Positions 18,954 to 27,919 are shown, counted from the first letter of the stretch. The stretch is 44,745 nucleotides of DNA from Bacteroidia bacterium (GCA_025455485.1 JALOMJ010000001.1:1-44745), one strand, 5' to 3'. Translations and numbers: made by a program. The notes: generated by a model from the sequence alone, not told the origin.

Positions 18954-19622
18954 TTAAAACGTTCTGATCAGGTTATAATAAAATCCAAAACTTCCTTTAC
19001 CATTTAATCCAACGTACTCCACTACCCCTGGAGTATTGGGAATACCCATGCCAATAAATTTAAATTCAAATTGGTGCTGCCACTTTGGTTTGACCAACAC
19101 GTAACCGAGTTGCAGGTTTGGTATAACATGACGTGTTTGTAATTCGTTGTGGGCTTTATATTCTGAAAATTCAAACCAGGCATTCAATCCACCGTAGAGG
19201 TAAGATGGTTTTTTAAACAAATGATAATACACATTGATATCTCCGCTTGGCCAGGCCCTTAGTGTTTTGGCTGTGCCTAAACTATACGCCAGCTGAAGAG
19301 CGGGTGTTGCTGACATGCCGAGGCCACTCTTTAATTCAAAAAGTTTACAACTTGCCCCGAGGTCGGCCTGAAGATTGCCAAACAAAGAACTTGTAAAATG
19401 CAAGGCACCGAAAGCAGTGATTGAGCTGTTGATACCCTGGGCGTATGCCAAGGTTGAAAACGGGATGGGGATTGGAGTTCCGGAATACATAATGCCGGGG
19501 CCTCCGAAAGAAAAAGAAACGGCCTTCTGGTTCCTTTCAAGTGGTTTTACATAACGGGATGGGGCGCAGGAAAAAAGTCCGAAGAGAACAATAGAAATAA
19601 GGAGTTGAATGCCCCTTTTCAT
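18954..19622 (-). CDS. Outer-membrane lipoprotein, beta-barrel-like, function unknown
   Basis: The product is 222 aa from ATG at 19622, which overlaps the lipA stop by 1 nt (TAATG) and opens a clean lipoprotein signal, MKRGIQLL to FSCAPS (Cys19). A longer frame extends into lipA but has no signal sequence, so I reject that start. The mature part alternates polar and hydrophobic residues with many Gly and aromatic positions and ends in GSFGFYYNLIRTF, like a small outer-membrane beta-barrel. No family is recognised. Its gene is coupled to lipA and to the alpha/beta hydrolase. Confidence 0.72.
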   Translation of the reverse strand: MKRGIQLLISIVLFGLFSCAPSRYVKPLERNQKAVSFSFGGPGIMYSGTPIPIPFSTLAYAQGINSSITAFGALHFTSSLFGNLQADLGASCKLFELKSGLGMSATPALQLAYSLGTAKTLRAWPSGDINVYYHLFKKPSYLYGGLNAWFEFSEYKAHNELQTRHVIPNLQLGYVLVKPKWQHQFEFKFIGMGIPNTPGVVEYVGLNGKGSFGFYYNLIRTF

Positions 19623-20485
19623 TAAAAAATGTGTTTTTCGGCATGGTAGGAAGAACGCACCAGAGGACCACTCTCCACAAAACGAAATCCTTTTTGAAGG
19701 GCATAATCCTTGTAGGCTTTGAACTCGTCGGGATGCACAAAACGCGCTACAGGTAAATGTTTTGGTGTGGGCTGAAGGTATTGACCAAGCGTTACCACAT
19801 CGCATTTTACTGAAGCCAGATCGTTGAGGCTTTCATAAACTTCTTGTTCTGTTTCGCCCAAACCCAGCATGATGCCACTTTTTGTTTTCACGCCCGCTTT
19901 GTCTAAACGACCAAGCACTTCCAGACTTCGGTCGTACTTTGCCTGAATGCGAACCTGTGCGGTTAAACGGCGAACCGTTTCCATATTGTGTGAAACGATG
20001 TCGGGCTTAGCGTCAATTATACGCTGAAGATTATCCCACTTGCCGGCAAAATCGGGAATCAGGCATTCAAACTTCGTTTCAGGACTAATGGCGCGAATCT
20101 CTTTAATTGTTTCTGCCCAAATAATTGAACCTCCATCTTTCAAATCGTCTCGGTCAACACTCGTAATCACACAATGTTTTACACCCATTAGCTTTACTGA
20201 TTCAGCCACCCGTTTTGGTTCATCCCAATCCGCAGGTTTTGGTTTTCCGGTTGCTACGGCACAAAACCCACAACTTCGGGTGCATATGTTGCCTAATATC
20301 ATAAACGTGGCTGTGCCTGCACCCCAGCACTCACCCATGTTCGGGCAATTTCCACTTTCGCAAATCGTGTGAAGTTTATGTTTGCTGACGATGCCGCGTA
20401 CTTTAACATACTCCTCACCCGTTGGCAATTTTACGCGCAGCCAGTCGGGCTTTTTAGTTCTTTGTAATTCTTCGCTTAATTCCAT
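19622..20485 (-). CDS. lipA: Lipoyl synthase
   Basis: The product is 287 aa from ATG at 20485, which begins 1 nt after the upstream gene's stop; an in-frame ATG 17 codons earlier lies inside that gene and adds a non-conserved tail. Lipoyl synthase inserts two sulfurs into octanoyl groups on E2/H proteins. The auxiliary cluster ligands are Cys42, Cys47 and Cys53 ([12 protein letters not shown]); the radical-SAM cluster is CTRSCGFC (Cys68, 72, 75). The C-terminal RSSY motif carrying the auxiliary-cluster Ser is present in [11 protein letters not shown]. All key residues are intact. Confidence 0.96.
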   Translation of the reverse strand: MELSEELQRTKKPDWLRVKLPTGEEYVKVRGIVSKHKLHTICESGNCPNMGECWGAGTATFMILGNICTRSCGFCAVATGKPKPADWDEPKRVAESVKLMGVKHCVITSVDRDDLKDGGSIIWAETIKEIRAISPETKFECLIPDFAGKWDNLQRIIDAKPDIVSHNMETVRRLTAQVRIQAKYDRSLEVLGRLDKAGVKTKSGIMLGLGETEQEVYESLNDLASVKCDVVTLGQYLQPTPKHLPVARFVHPDEFKAYKDYALQKGFRFVESGPLVRSSYHAEKHIF

Positions 20486-20486
20486 A

Positions 20487-21245
20487 TCAATACTGCTTTC
20501 TTCCAAAAACAAATCCAAGCCGCAATGTAACAACAAAATTTTCGGATGGATTTCGTGCCATGCTAGATAGGGCTATTGGAAAATAATCTACACATAAGCC
20601 CAATTCAATAGCCCGTATGATGTTTGTGTAATGCGCATATTCAAAACTAATGTTGAATTTTCCGGTGATGACAGGCAGCACCTCCAGATTATTAAACCCT
20701 TTGAAAAAAGAAGCCCTCCCTTTAATGCTGTCAATGGTAAATGTATCTTCATTAAAAGGAACTTCTTCCGTTGAAACGTTGCTATACTGAACACGGTCAA
20801 CCTGCACGTAATAGGGTTTTAGAAAAGTAATTCCGGGCCCGATGGAGTAAGAATAACGTACTTCCACGGCTTCAAGGTCGGCTTTATGGTAAAACACATT
20901 TTGAGAACCTACGGCGGCTTTAAGCAACATAATATTATAGAGCTTGCCGTAAACAAAACGTTTACGGTCGAAAGCTGTTCCTACCACCTGCACTTCTTTG
21001 GGATGCCTGATGTTTGTAAAATCGAGCTCAAAATAATTTCTTTGTTTAGCAGTTACATGCTTACCCATGCGGTATAAAAATCCAAAACCTCTGGTATGCA
21101 GATAAATTTGACCACTATGGTCTTTACGGTAGATAACATTGCTGGAACTTCCTTCTTCAATAACATCACGGTTAACTGGGCCTTGTGCATGAGCGCAAAG
21201 AGCAAAAAGAAATAGAATTAAGAGAAAAACGACAATTCTAAACAT
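20487..21245 (-). CDS. Exported beta-rich protein upstream of lipA, function unknown
   Basis: The 252-aa product has a clear signal peptide ([21 protein letters not shown]). The mature protein contains repeated amphipathic strands ([51 protein letters not shown]) and ends [15 protein letters not shown], a terminal aromatic pattern of outer-membrane beta-barrels. I do not recognise a named family. Its stop is 1 nt from the lipA start, so it leads the operon with lipA. Confidence 0.72.
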   Translation of the reverse strand: MFRIVVFLLILFLFALCAHAQGPVNRDVIEEGSSSNVIYRKDHSGQIYLHTRGFGFLYRMGKHVTAKQRNYFELDFTNIRHPKEVQVVGTAFDRKRFVYGKLYNIMLLKAAVGSQNVFYHKADLEAVEVRYSYSIGPGITFLKPYYVQVDRVQYSNVSTEEVPFNEDTFTIDSIKGRASFFKGFNNLEVLPVITGKFNISFEYAHYTNIIRAIELGLCVDYFPIALSSMARNPSENFVVTLRLGFVFGRKQY

Positions 21246-21250
21246 CTTAA

Positions 21251-21258
21251 CAAAGTTA
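21251..21258 (-). promoter_or_regulatory. TANNTTTG -7 element before the lipA operon
   Basis: On the minus strand TAACTTTG fits the -7 consensus, but ends only 5 nt before the ATG at 21245. That would give a leaderless message, or the start codon is further in. No -33 partner is visible. Confidence 0.35.
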
Positions 21259-21279
21259 ATTAATTCATGAGTATTATCC

Positions 21280-21287
21280 TATTTTTG
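21280..21287 (+). promoter_or_regulatory. TANNTTTG -7 element before the OsmC-family gene
   Basis: TATTTTTG lies 15 nt before the ATG at 21303 in a 57-nt divergent gap shared with the lipA-operon element. No clear -33 TTTG at normal spacing. Confidence 0.42.
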
Positions 21288-21302
21288 TAAAAACCCAAAA
21301 CC

Positions 21303-21713
21303 ATGATAACCAGTAAAGTAACCTATTTAGGTGGACTCCATGCCGAGTCCGTTCATCAAGCTTCAGGCGCTCGTATTGAAACCGATGCTCCAAAAGACAA
21401 CAATGGCAAGGGCGAAGCGTTTAGCCCAACCGACCTTACAGCTACTTCCCTGGCAAATTGTATGTTAACGGTTATGGGTATAGCCTCAAGAAAGGACCAG
21501 ATTACTCCAATTGATGGTACCACCGCTGAAGTTACCAAGGTGATGAACGCCGATCCGAGACGAATTGGTGAAATTCACATTACCCTTACTTTTCCAAAAG
21601 CTATTTTCAGCGAAAAGGAAAAAAAGATTTACGAACACACGGCATACACTTGTCCTGTTGCAAAAAGTCTCCATCCCGACATTAAACAAGTTCTGACTTT
21701 TGTTTGGCCCTGA
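21303..21713 (+). CDS. OsmC/Ohr-family peroxide-reducing protein
   Basis: The 136-aa product has the OsmC/Ohr fold markers: FSPTDLTATSLANCMLT with Cys53, and AYTCPVAKSLHP with Cys117, the two redox cysteines that reduce organic hydroperoxides. The YhfA-like subgroup (short, cytosolic) fits best. It has its own promoter and is divergent from the lipA operon. Subgroup and physiological substrate are uncertain. Confidence 0.87.
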   Translation: MITSKVTYLGGLHAESVHQASGARIETDAPKDNNGKGEAFSPTDLTATSLANCMLTVMGIASRKDQITPIDGTTAEVTKVMNADPRRIGEIHITLTFPKAIFSEKEKKIYEHTAYTCPVAKSLHPDIKQVLTFVWP

Positions 21714-21735
21714 TATTTAGCCAAACGTAATTATT

Positions 21736-22832
21736 ATGTTCACTCACCTGCTCCAAAGTCTTATTTCAAGGTTAGGTGTTGCTATTATTGGATTTTTGGT
21801 ATTGGTCATCAGCGCCAAATACCTTGGTGTAAGTACCCGTGGAGAAATCAGTCTTTTTTTATTCAACGTTGCGCTCTTGCAGATAATAACCGAAGTGTTT
21901 ACCGGATATCACCTGATTCACTTTATGACCAAATACCGTGCCCATAAAATTTATGGTTTTGGTCTGGTTTTTATTCTATTCATTACTTTGGTGGGTAACA
22001 GCATATTATGGTTTGCCGGGAAACACATCGAAGGTTTTTTCTGGCAGGCTTTTCTCATTACAGCGCTGGTGACCCTACACACCTTTCAATGCGTGATGAT
22101 TCTTGGCCTTGGGAAATTAAAATTCTATTATGGTTTAAGTTTATTGCAGCCGGCTTTGCTGCTTTGTTTTTTGCTGAGCCAAGTGTTATTTGCAAATGAC
22201 CTGACCTTTAAAGCCTATGTATATCCCTTGCTTTACTCATTTGCTCTGGCTTCGGGTATCTCGTTTGGTATGCTCTGGCGTCAATTAAAATCAAAGAAAG
22301 ACCATAAACCCTTTGCTTCATTGCCCATCCTTAAAAATGGTCTTGCAGCACAATTGGCCTTGATGATGTTTGTTTTGGGAAACAAATACAGTTTTTACCT
22401 GCTTGAACCCGGCGCTGAACAAGAATAGCCTCTGAACAAAACAAAGCGAATGCGGGCAAACTTACTCTCAAACTCGGTGTATCTGTAGTATTGTTCTGTT
22501 CCTTTGGCCTTGTTATTTTGAATTTGTTACCTGAAACACTTTACCTTAAACTTTTTGGGGATGGATTTAAAGGAATAAAAACGGTGCTGATGTTTTATAG
22601 TCCTGCTGTTATTTTTACGGCCCTTTACCTTATTCTTTCAAATTATTTTTCGGGAAGAGGGGAGGCTAGATTGGTAATGAGAAGCAATTTACTGGGTTTA
22701 CTGCTTACGCTAGTGTTGTGCCCATGGTTAGTGGGGGCTTATCATTTGAAGGGCGCAGCTATTTCGGCAATACTTACCTACTTTGTATTGTCATCTTCAC
22801 TGATTGTAAGATTTTTTAGGACATCTCAATAA
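21736..22832 (+). pseudogene. Disrupted Wzx-like polysaccharide flippase (internal frameshift/deletion)
   Basis: The first frame (21736-22428, 230 aa) gives a hydrophobic, multi-helix MATE/Wzx-type N-half (SAKYLGVSTRGEISLFLFNV and about seven helices) and stops at TAG after LLEPGAEQE. A second frame resumes near 22422 and runs to 22832 with the C-half (LTLKLGVSVVLFCSFGLVIL, LFGDGFKGIKT, GAAISAILTYF). Together they make about 360 residues, shorter than typical members (400+). The helix normally found between the last N-half helix and the RIAS-like segment seems absent. A 17-nt offset repeat (CTGAACAA at 22415 and 22432) lies at the break; removing one 17-nt unit restores the frame. It could be a true pseudogene or a sequencing/assembly error. 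Confidence 0.75.
22415..22439 (+). repeat. Direct repeat CTGAACAA at the flippase break
   Basis: CTGAACAA occurs at 22415-22422 and 22432-22439, with the premature TAG (22426-22428) between the copies. The 17-nt period is not a multiple of three, so gain of one unit would shift the frame. Confidence 0.6.
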
Positions 22833-22901
22833 GTGACTTTAAGTAAAAAATAATAAGTGTTTTTAATGATTTTTTTTTATATTTACTTTAATAATGAATT
22901 T

Positions 22902-24095
22902 ATGTATCAAAGTATATTAAGTATTCAGCTAACCCTTTGGAGTTTTGTAACTCTTGGTCAAAATCTAGTGCCTAACCCTAGTTTCGAAACAATGTCTCAG
23001 TGCCCGAACAACTATGGTCAAGCAGATTTTGCTGTTGGCTGGTTTAAATCCACTAATCATAATTCTCCGCCTCACCACAGCGATTATTTTAACAGTTGTG
23101 GGTCAAATTTTGGAGTCCCGCAAAATACCTGGGGCAACGAATCTGCAGCTACCGGAAATGCTTATATGGCAATCACCACAAAAGTACCTTCTATGGGCTT
23201 TTACCGCGAGAACATTTATGCCCAACTCAGCAGCCCGTTAAGTATTGGCAGTAGATACAATGTATCCTTTAAACTTTCACTTTGTGATGAGTTTAAGTTT
23301 GCCTCTGACAAAATGGGTCTTAAGTTTTCTACCAGTTCAAACATGTCAGTGAACAATGTAGCGCAGCTTTTTGCTGCAAGCCCAGTCACTGTTCAATCGG
23401 GATGGGTAACTTTATTTGGACAATTCATTGCCGACTCGGCTTACACTCACATTGGTGTAGGCAATTTTTTTGATGATATCAATACAAGTGAAATTACTGT
23501 TTGCAACTCATGCCCACAAGCTTATAATCTGTATTATGTTGATGACATATCAGTTATTCTTGCTGAAACACCTTCGACTCCTGTTAGTAGCTTTGGTTCA
23601 AATAATAGTATTTGTTCCGGTTCTGGAGCTACTTTTTTTGATTTTTCAACAAATGCCCCAACTTCATGGTTATGGTCGGTTACTCCAAACACTGGCGTTA
23701 CCATTACTACACCTTCTTCGCAAAACCCAAGTATTCTTTTCAGTTTAGCCGGCACATACTCTGTTAGTTTAATTGCCAGCAATAGCAATGGACCTGGGAC
23801 TATTTTTACAAATACTGTGCAGGTGCAATCTTGCGTAGGAATTGAAGAGGAAAATGAACTCTCAGGGAACTATTTTTATCCTAATCCCAGTGAAGGGAAA
23901 ATTAAAATTGGGTATGACTTGCAAAAAAACTCTACAATTTATGTTTGCAATCTATTAGGCGAAAAATTACACGAATGGAACATCTCTTTCGAAGCAGGTG
24001 ATGAATTGGATTGTACGTTTTTACCAAAGGGGGTTTACTACATCACTTTGATTTCCGGAAATACTTCCATTAACAAAAAAATTAGTATTGAGTAA
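22902..24095 (+). CDS. T9SS-sorted secreted protein with PKD-like domain
   Basis: The product is 397 aa from ATG at 22902; an in-frame start 45 nt upstream adds a non-signal-like tail and is less likely. The signal peptide ends near VTLGQ, followed by NLVPNPSFE, the opening of a family of Bacteroidota surface proteins with a beta-sandwich (carbohydrate-binding-like) domain (about 20-220). A PKD-like domain follows (about 235-315), with ATFFDFSTNAPTSWLWS. The last 75 or so residues are a type A T9SS sorting domain (FYPNPSEGKIKI, VCNLLGEKL, LPKGVYYITLISG). Cleavage by PorU and surface release or anchoring are expected. Ligand unknown. Confidence 0.86.
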   Translation: MYQSILSIQLTLWSFVTLGQNLVPNPSFETMSQCPNNYGQADFAVGWFKSTNHNSPPHHSDYFNSCGSNFGVPQNTWGNESAATGNAYMAITTKVPSMGFYRENIYAQLSSPLSIGSRYNVSFKLSLCDEFKFASDKMGLKFSTSSNMSVNNVAQLFAASPVTVQSGWVTLFGQFIADSAYTHIGVGNFFDDINTSEITVCNSCPQAYNLYYVDDISVILAETPSTPVSSFGSNNSICSGSGATFFDFSTNAPTSWLWSVTPNTGVTITTPSSQNPSILFSLAGTYSVSLIASNSNGPGTIFTNTVQVQSCVGIEEENELSGNYFYPNPSEGKIKIGYDLQKNSTIYVCNLLGEKLHEWNISFEAGDELDCTFLPKGVYYITLISGNTSINKKISIE

Positions 24096-24241
24096 TTCCT
24101 AAAAACGCTCACGAAGCATTGAACTGCTCTTTTATACAGATTTAAATTTCTCCTTTTTATGTCTGCTTATTTCTTATCTTAGCTAAAAGGATAAGTATTC
24201 AGGGCGTTTTTTTCAAAACAGCTAATTTAATTCACCCAAAC

Positions 24242-26293
24242 ATGAAAAGAATTCTTTTTTATATGCTACTCCAAACATCCCTTGTGTTTTCTCAACCCGG
24301 GAAAGATGGTTCTTTGATTGTGAGCAACCTTGGCCATATTGTAAATAAATGCTGTCCTTTAACCAGCAATATAGTTGCTGGATCCAACACATTGTTAATT
24401 GCTAATTCTGCAATGGTTTCGCTTTGTGCTGGCGACCTGGTGATGGTATACCAGGCCCAAGGCGCTATTATCAACACTCAAAACAACGGACAATATGGTG
24501 ACATAATAAATTATAACAGTGCGGGTTTGTTTGAATTCATGTATGTTCAAAACACCAATGGAAACACCATTACCACTCAATCTACCTTCACCAATTCCTA
24601 TCAAACTGCAGGTAAGGTACAACTGATTAAAGTGCCACAATACACCTCACTTACGATTAATTCAGGAGCAAGTATAGTAGCGAAAACCTGGAAAGACACG
24701 GTCATCTCAGGTGGTTCTTACCGTATCGGAGGTCTTGTTGTTATTCATGCATCCAGCATCATCAACAATGGATCAATTTCTGCCAACGGAAATGGATTTC
24801 GTGGTGGAGCTTTGGTGCTTGATTCCGCAATAAATACCGGTGCTACCTGGATGAGAAGCAATGGAAGTACTGACGGAGCAGAGAAAGGTGAAGGTATTGC
24901 CGGATATCAGAACGATTATGACCTTATAGGTGGAAGAAATTGTATGGGTGCTCCTGCAAATGCCGGTGGAGGAGGCAACAATCACAACGCAGGAGGTGGA
25001 GGTGGTGCAAATGGTTTTAATGGAAATACCTGGACCGGTGAAGGTGTAATGATTGTTAATGGAAACAACCCTCTTGCGGCTTGGGCTTTATCCTCTGCTT
25101 ATATGAATAACGCCAATTCACTAACGAACTCCTCAGGTGGAGGTCGTGGCGGTTACTCCTGGGGTGATGCCAATGCCAATGCGCTGATAGATCCACCGGG
25201 CAGCTTCGCCTGGGCAGGTGATTCAAGAAGAGAAGTAGGTGGTTTTGGTGGCCGGCCTTTAACAAATATCAACCCTGAAACACGTATATATTTTGGGGGA
25301 GGTGGCGGTGCACCACATCAAAACAATAACACTTCGAGTCCCGGTTCAAACGGCGGAGGAATTGTTTACCTGATAGCAAATAACGCTATTTCAGGTAACG
25401 GAAACATTCAGGCCAGCGGAATCAATGCAGGAAATTCTACGGGATGCAGTTGCGACGCTGCTCCGGGAGCAGGTGCCGGAGGGAGCATTGTTTTAAAAAC
25501 GCCATCTGTTGCGCTTACACTCAGTATTTTTGCTAACGGAGGAAATGGTGGCAATCAATTTGCACTTAATTTTCCGGGGCATCCCATTAATGAAAGTGAA
25601 GGTCCGGGAGGAGGAGGAGGTGGTGGTTTTGTTGCTCTTCCGGTGAATGCACCCTTGCCTCAGGTGAATGGAGGTCAAAACGGAACTTCCTTGTCCGGAG
25701 CTGTAACTGAAATGATATCCAATGGCGCCACTCAAGGCGGCACAGGACAAATTTCTACCGTGACTTCAAATTTTATTACCTATACCCCTTCTGCAACACC
25801 GAATTCAGTTATATCTATTAATTCAACAAACTCTATTATTTGTTATGGAAATAGCGCAATACTCAGTGTTCCTATCCCGGGTAATTACCTTTGGCAACCG
25901 GGCAACATAAACTCCAACCAAATTGTGGCTGCTCCTTCCATCAGTACTGTTTATTCTGTTTCAGGCACCAATATGTATGGCTGCAAAGTTGACGGCACTT
26001 ATAGTTTGACGGTTTCTGAATGTGTAGCATTAAAATCAGTTGAAGATAACGAAGATTGGTTCAGTTTTTTTCCGAATCCTACGGAAGGCATAATAACAAT
26101 TCGCTGTAAACAAGACTTTAATGGAGAGATGGCTCTTGTGGATCTGCTTGGGAAAACGCTCATTCAGATTCAAAATGAGGAATTGAAACAACTAGAAATC
26201 ACTATAAACTTGAATGAATTGCCTCAAGGATTTTACTTCCTTCGAATTAAAGATCAACACAGCATAAAATTATTTAAACTGATAAAAGAGTAA
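24242..26293 (+). CDS. T9SS-sorted glycine-rich surface protein
   Basis: The 683-aa product has a signal peptide (to about FSQP, residue 19). Residues about 30-200 are beta-rich (ISGGSYRIGGLVVIHASSI). Residues about 225-480 are strongly Gly/Asn-rich with short GGGG runs separated by NGxGG turns, compatible with a beta-helix. A C-terminal part has a Cys pair (IICYGNSAIL, GTYSLTVSECV). The last about 75 residues are a T9SS sorting domain (FFPNPTEGIITI, LVDLLGKTLIQI, LPQGFYFLRIKD). The fold suggests a fibrous adhesin-like or matrix protein exported by the PorU/PorV system; the ligand is unknown. Confidence 0.85.
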   Translation: MKRILFYMLLQTSLVFSQPGKDGSLIVSNLGHIVNKCCPLTSNIVAGSNTLLIANSAMVSLCAGDLVMVYQAQGAIINTQNNGQYGDIINYNSAGLFEFMYVQNTNGNTITTQSTFTNSYQTAGKVQLIKVPQYTSLTINSGASIVAKTWKDTVISGGSYRIGGLVVIHASSIINNGSISANGNGFRGGALVLDSAINTGATWMRSNGSTDGAEKGEGIAGYQNDYDLIGGRNCMGAPANAGGGGNNHNAGGGGGANGFNGNTWTGEGVMIVNGNNPLAAWALSSAYMNNANSLTNSSGGGRGGYSWGDANANALIDPPGSFAWAGDSRREVGGFGGRPLTNINPETRIYFGGGGGAPHQNNNTSSPGSNGGGIVYLIANNAISGNGNIQASGINAGNSTGCSCDAAPGAGAGGSIVLKTPSVALTLSIFANGGNGGNQFALNFPGHPINESEGPGGGGGGGFVALPVNAPLPQVNGGQNGTSLSGAVTEMISNGATQGGTGQISTVTSNFITYTPSATPNSVISINSTNSIICYGNSAILSVPIPGNYLWQPGNINSNQIVAAPSISTVYSVSGTNMYGCKVDGTYSLTVSECVALKSVEDNEDWFSFFPNPTEGIITIRCKQDFNGEMALVDLLGKTLIQIQNEELKQLEITINLNELPQGFYFLRIKDQHSIKLFKLIKE

Positions 26294-26780
26294 AAAAATC
26301 GGGCTTTGTGTTGGCAAAAAGAAAAGCTCTTTTATCGACTCAATTTTGCGATTTCACTCCTACCGCCAGCAAGTCCAATCTGCCGTTTCCTGATCTCATT
26401 TTCGTGTTTCATTAGCTCTTAATCCTCAAAAAACAAAGGTGGTTGAATTGGAGATGGGCCATTATGCGGCAAGGTTAATTGGGTTTCGCGGGGATTTTTA
26501 TATTCTTCTCGATTCGTTTACCATGCCTGGGATGGCTTCTTCAAAAGAAATCCCTGTCAGATTAGGCCTTACAATTGAATGCTAGCCATCAAAACACCTT
26601 CAGAAGTTCTCAAATCATTAAAAAGGGGTCGATTTTGGCCAGGGTAATGCCCGTTTTTTCTTGAGGTCCTGTTCTCCTGATTTTGGCTTAAGCTCTGGCA
26701 AATGCCTGATTTTAAGGAACATTTCAGCCCAAAACAGGCTTTAAAAAAACTAAAAAAGACCTGTATTCCTGAATAAATTC
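26294..26780. other. Gene-free stretch before the glycan-modification operon
   Basis: About 490 nt with no complete gene. The + frame from about 26393 to 26582 is open (SLALNPQKTKVVELEMGHY..., ending LGLTIEC) but lacks a start and a recognised relative. T-rich tracts (for example at 26650-26656 after a weak GGG/CCC stem) and short inverted repeats occur, none strong enough to call as a terminator. It could be a long upstream region or decayed coding sequence. Confidence 0.4.
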
Positions 26781-26788
26781 TATCTTTG
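26781..26788 (+). promoter_or_regulatory. TANNTTTG -7 element for the glycan-modification operon
   Basis: TATCTTTG matches the -7 consensus, with the first credible start (GTG 26807) 18 nt downstream. An in-frame TTG at 26786 lies within the element, so it is not a plausible start. No clear -33 box. Confidence 0.47.
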
Positions 26789-26806
26789 GGAAAATTTTTC
26801 AAACGC

Positions 26807-27208
26807 GTGAAACAGGCGGAGATACTCCATTTTCCTAAGATTCTGGACCCAAGGGGTAACTTAACCTTTATGCAATACCCTTCACAAATACCATTTGAAA
26901 TTCAAAGGGTATTTTGGCTGTACGACGTTCCGGGGGGTGAGTTGCGCGGTGGTCACGCGTACGAGTCGCAAAACGAGGTGATTATAGCATTAAGCGGCAG
27001 TTTTGATGTGGTGATTACCCAGCCTGACGGAAAAAAAGAAAAATACGCCTTGAACCGTTCTTATTATGGCCTCTATTTACCGGCCTTAACCTGGAGGCAC
27101 ATCGAGAATTTTTCAACCAATGCAGTAGGATTACATCTCTCCAGTCACGCTTTTGATTCGGCAGATTACATCCGTGATTTTGAAACCTTTAAGCGGAAGA
27201 GCAAATGA
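26807..27208 (+). CDS. FdtA/WxcM-like cupin (sugar 3,4-ketoisomerase family), altered active site
   Basis: The product is 133 aa from GTG 26807; an upstream TTG sits in the promoter. This cupin belongs to the FdtA/QdtA family, which isomerises TDP-4-keto-6-deoxyhexoses between 3- and 4-keto forms. Family marks are FWLYDVPGGELRGGHAYESQNEV and LSGSFDV. The catalytic HxH of FdtA is here H50-A-Y52, so one catalytic His is a Tyr. It may therefore be inactive, use another reaction, or pair with the next gene product. The stop overlaps the next ATG (ATGA). It opens the operon. Substrate is not readable from sequence. Confidence 0.8.
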   Translation: MKQAEILHFPKILDPRGNLTFMQYPSQIPFEIQRVFWLYDVPGGELRGGHAYESQNEVIIALSGSFDVVITQPDGKKEKYALNRSYYGLYLPALTWRHIENFSTNAVGLHLSSHAFDSADYIRDFETFKRKSK

Positions 27209-27630
27209 ACACAGCGGTGAGTATAAGCGATTGCCGTGTGATAGAACTGGGCCAAATAGGTGACAGAAACGGGCACATTACAGTGGTTACCAATCATTCA
27301 GAAATCCCATTTCCAGTAAAACGTGTGTTTTATCTTTACGACATACCCGGAGGAGAGTCCCGAGGCGCCCATGCCCACAAAGAATGTCATCAGTTTTTGG
27401 TAGCCGTAAGCGGAGCTTTTGAAGTGGTGCTCGATGATGGTAAAAACAAACGCAGCGTTCATTTGAACAATCCTAAAACCGGTTTACACATCGTGCCGGG
27501 TATCTGGGCCTCAGAAGTCAATTTTTCATCCGGTTCCGTTTGCCTGGTGCTGGCCTCACAGGAATATACTGAATCCGATTACATCAGAAGTTATAACGAT
27601 TTTCTCAATTTTAAAACAGCCAATGGATAA
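27205..27630 (+). CDS. FdtA/WxcM-like sugar 3,4-ketoisomerase
   Basis: The 141-aa product is a paralogue of the preceding cupin, with YLYDIPGGESRGAHAHKECHQ. The two catalytic histidines of FdtA (HAH, 56-58) are intact, and the rest follows the family (VAVSGAFEVVLDD, LHIVPGIWASEVNFSSGSVCLVLASQEYTESDYIRSY). It likely converts a TDP-4-keto-6-deoxyhexose to its 3-keto isomer en route to a 3-amino-3,6-dideoxy sugar such as Fuc3N or Qui3N. It is coupled to both neighbours (4- and 8-nt overlaps). Confidence 0.87.
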   Translation: MNTAVSISDCRVIELGQIGDRNGHITVVTNHSEIPFPVKRVFYLYDIPGGESRGAHAHKECHQFLVAVSGAFEVVLDDGKNKRSVHLNNPKTGLHIVPGIWASEVNFSSGSVCLVLASQEYTESDYIRSYNDFLNFKTANG

Positions 27631-27919
27631 AAAACAAATACACAGCATTGTGATCAACAAAGTCAATGAACTTAATGATACACTGCCCCAGGAACAAAAA
27701 TTTGTAGTCAGCGACAACACGGTACTATTTGGAAGTGGTTCAGCCATCGATTCACTTTCTTTGGTATCGCTGATTGTTGACCTTGAAGGAGAATTTGCAA
27801 GCGAGCACGGGCATGACATTTCCCTGACCGACGATAACGCTATGACCAGAAAAATCAGTCCCTTTAGCAGCATCACTAATCTTGTGGACTATATCTTTGA
27901 ACTGACCTCTAAAGGCTAA
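27623..27919 (+). CDS. Acyl carrier protein (first of two in the operon)
   Basis: The 98-aa product is an ACP-like helical protein with the phosphopantetheine site in GSAIDSLSLVSLIVDLE (Ser44, DSL). It overlaps the upstream ketoisomerase by 8 nt and precedes an SDR by 17 nt. It is longer than housekeeping AcpP (about 78 aa) and diverges from it, so a dedicated carrier is likely. Which acyl group it carries is unknown. Confidence 0.84.
   Translation: MDKKQIHSIVINKVNELNDTLPQEQKFVVSDNTVLFGSGSAIDSLSLVSLIVDLEGEFASEHGHDISLTDDNAMTRKISPFSSITNLVDYIFELTSKG

Noticed and set aside
19623..19805. Longer start for the OM lipoprotein inside lipA
   Set aside because: It removes the lipoprotein signal and would need overlapping lipA coding sequence; ATG 19622 gives a lipobox.
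22857..22901. Earlier in-frame start for the T9SS-sorted protein
   Set aside because: It adds a 15-residue hydrophobic/polar tail ahead of a good signal peptide.
24106..24211. AAAACGC and GCGTTTT about 90 nt apart in the gap after the first T9SS gene
   Set aside because: Arms are short and far apart, so a stable hairpin is unlikely.
24950..25650. GGN-rich DNA in the glycine-rich gene as a tandem repeat or CRISPR-like array
   Set aside because: The repetition is glycine-codon bias in a coding frame; spacing and units are irregular.
26393..26582. 63-residue open frame treated as a gene
   Set aside because: No start codon or family match; kept only as a note on the gene-free region.
26637..26661. 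GGG...CCC stem followed by a T-run as a terminator
   Set aside because: Only three base pairs, no known upstream transcript ending there.
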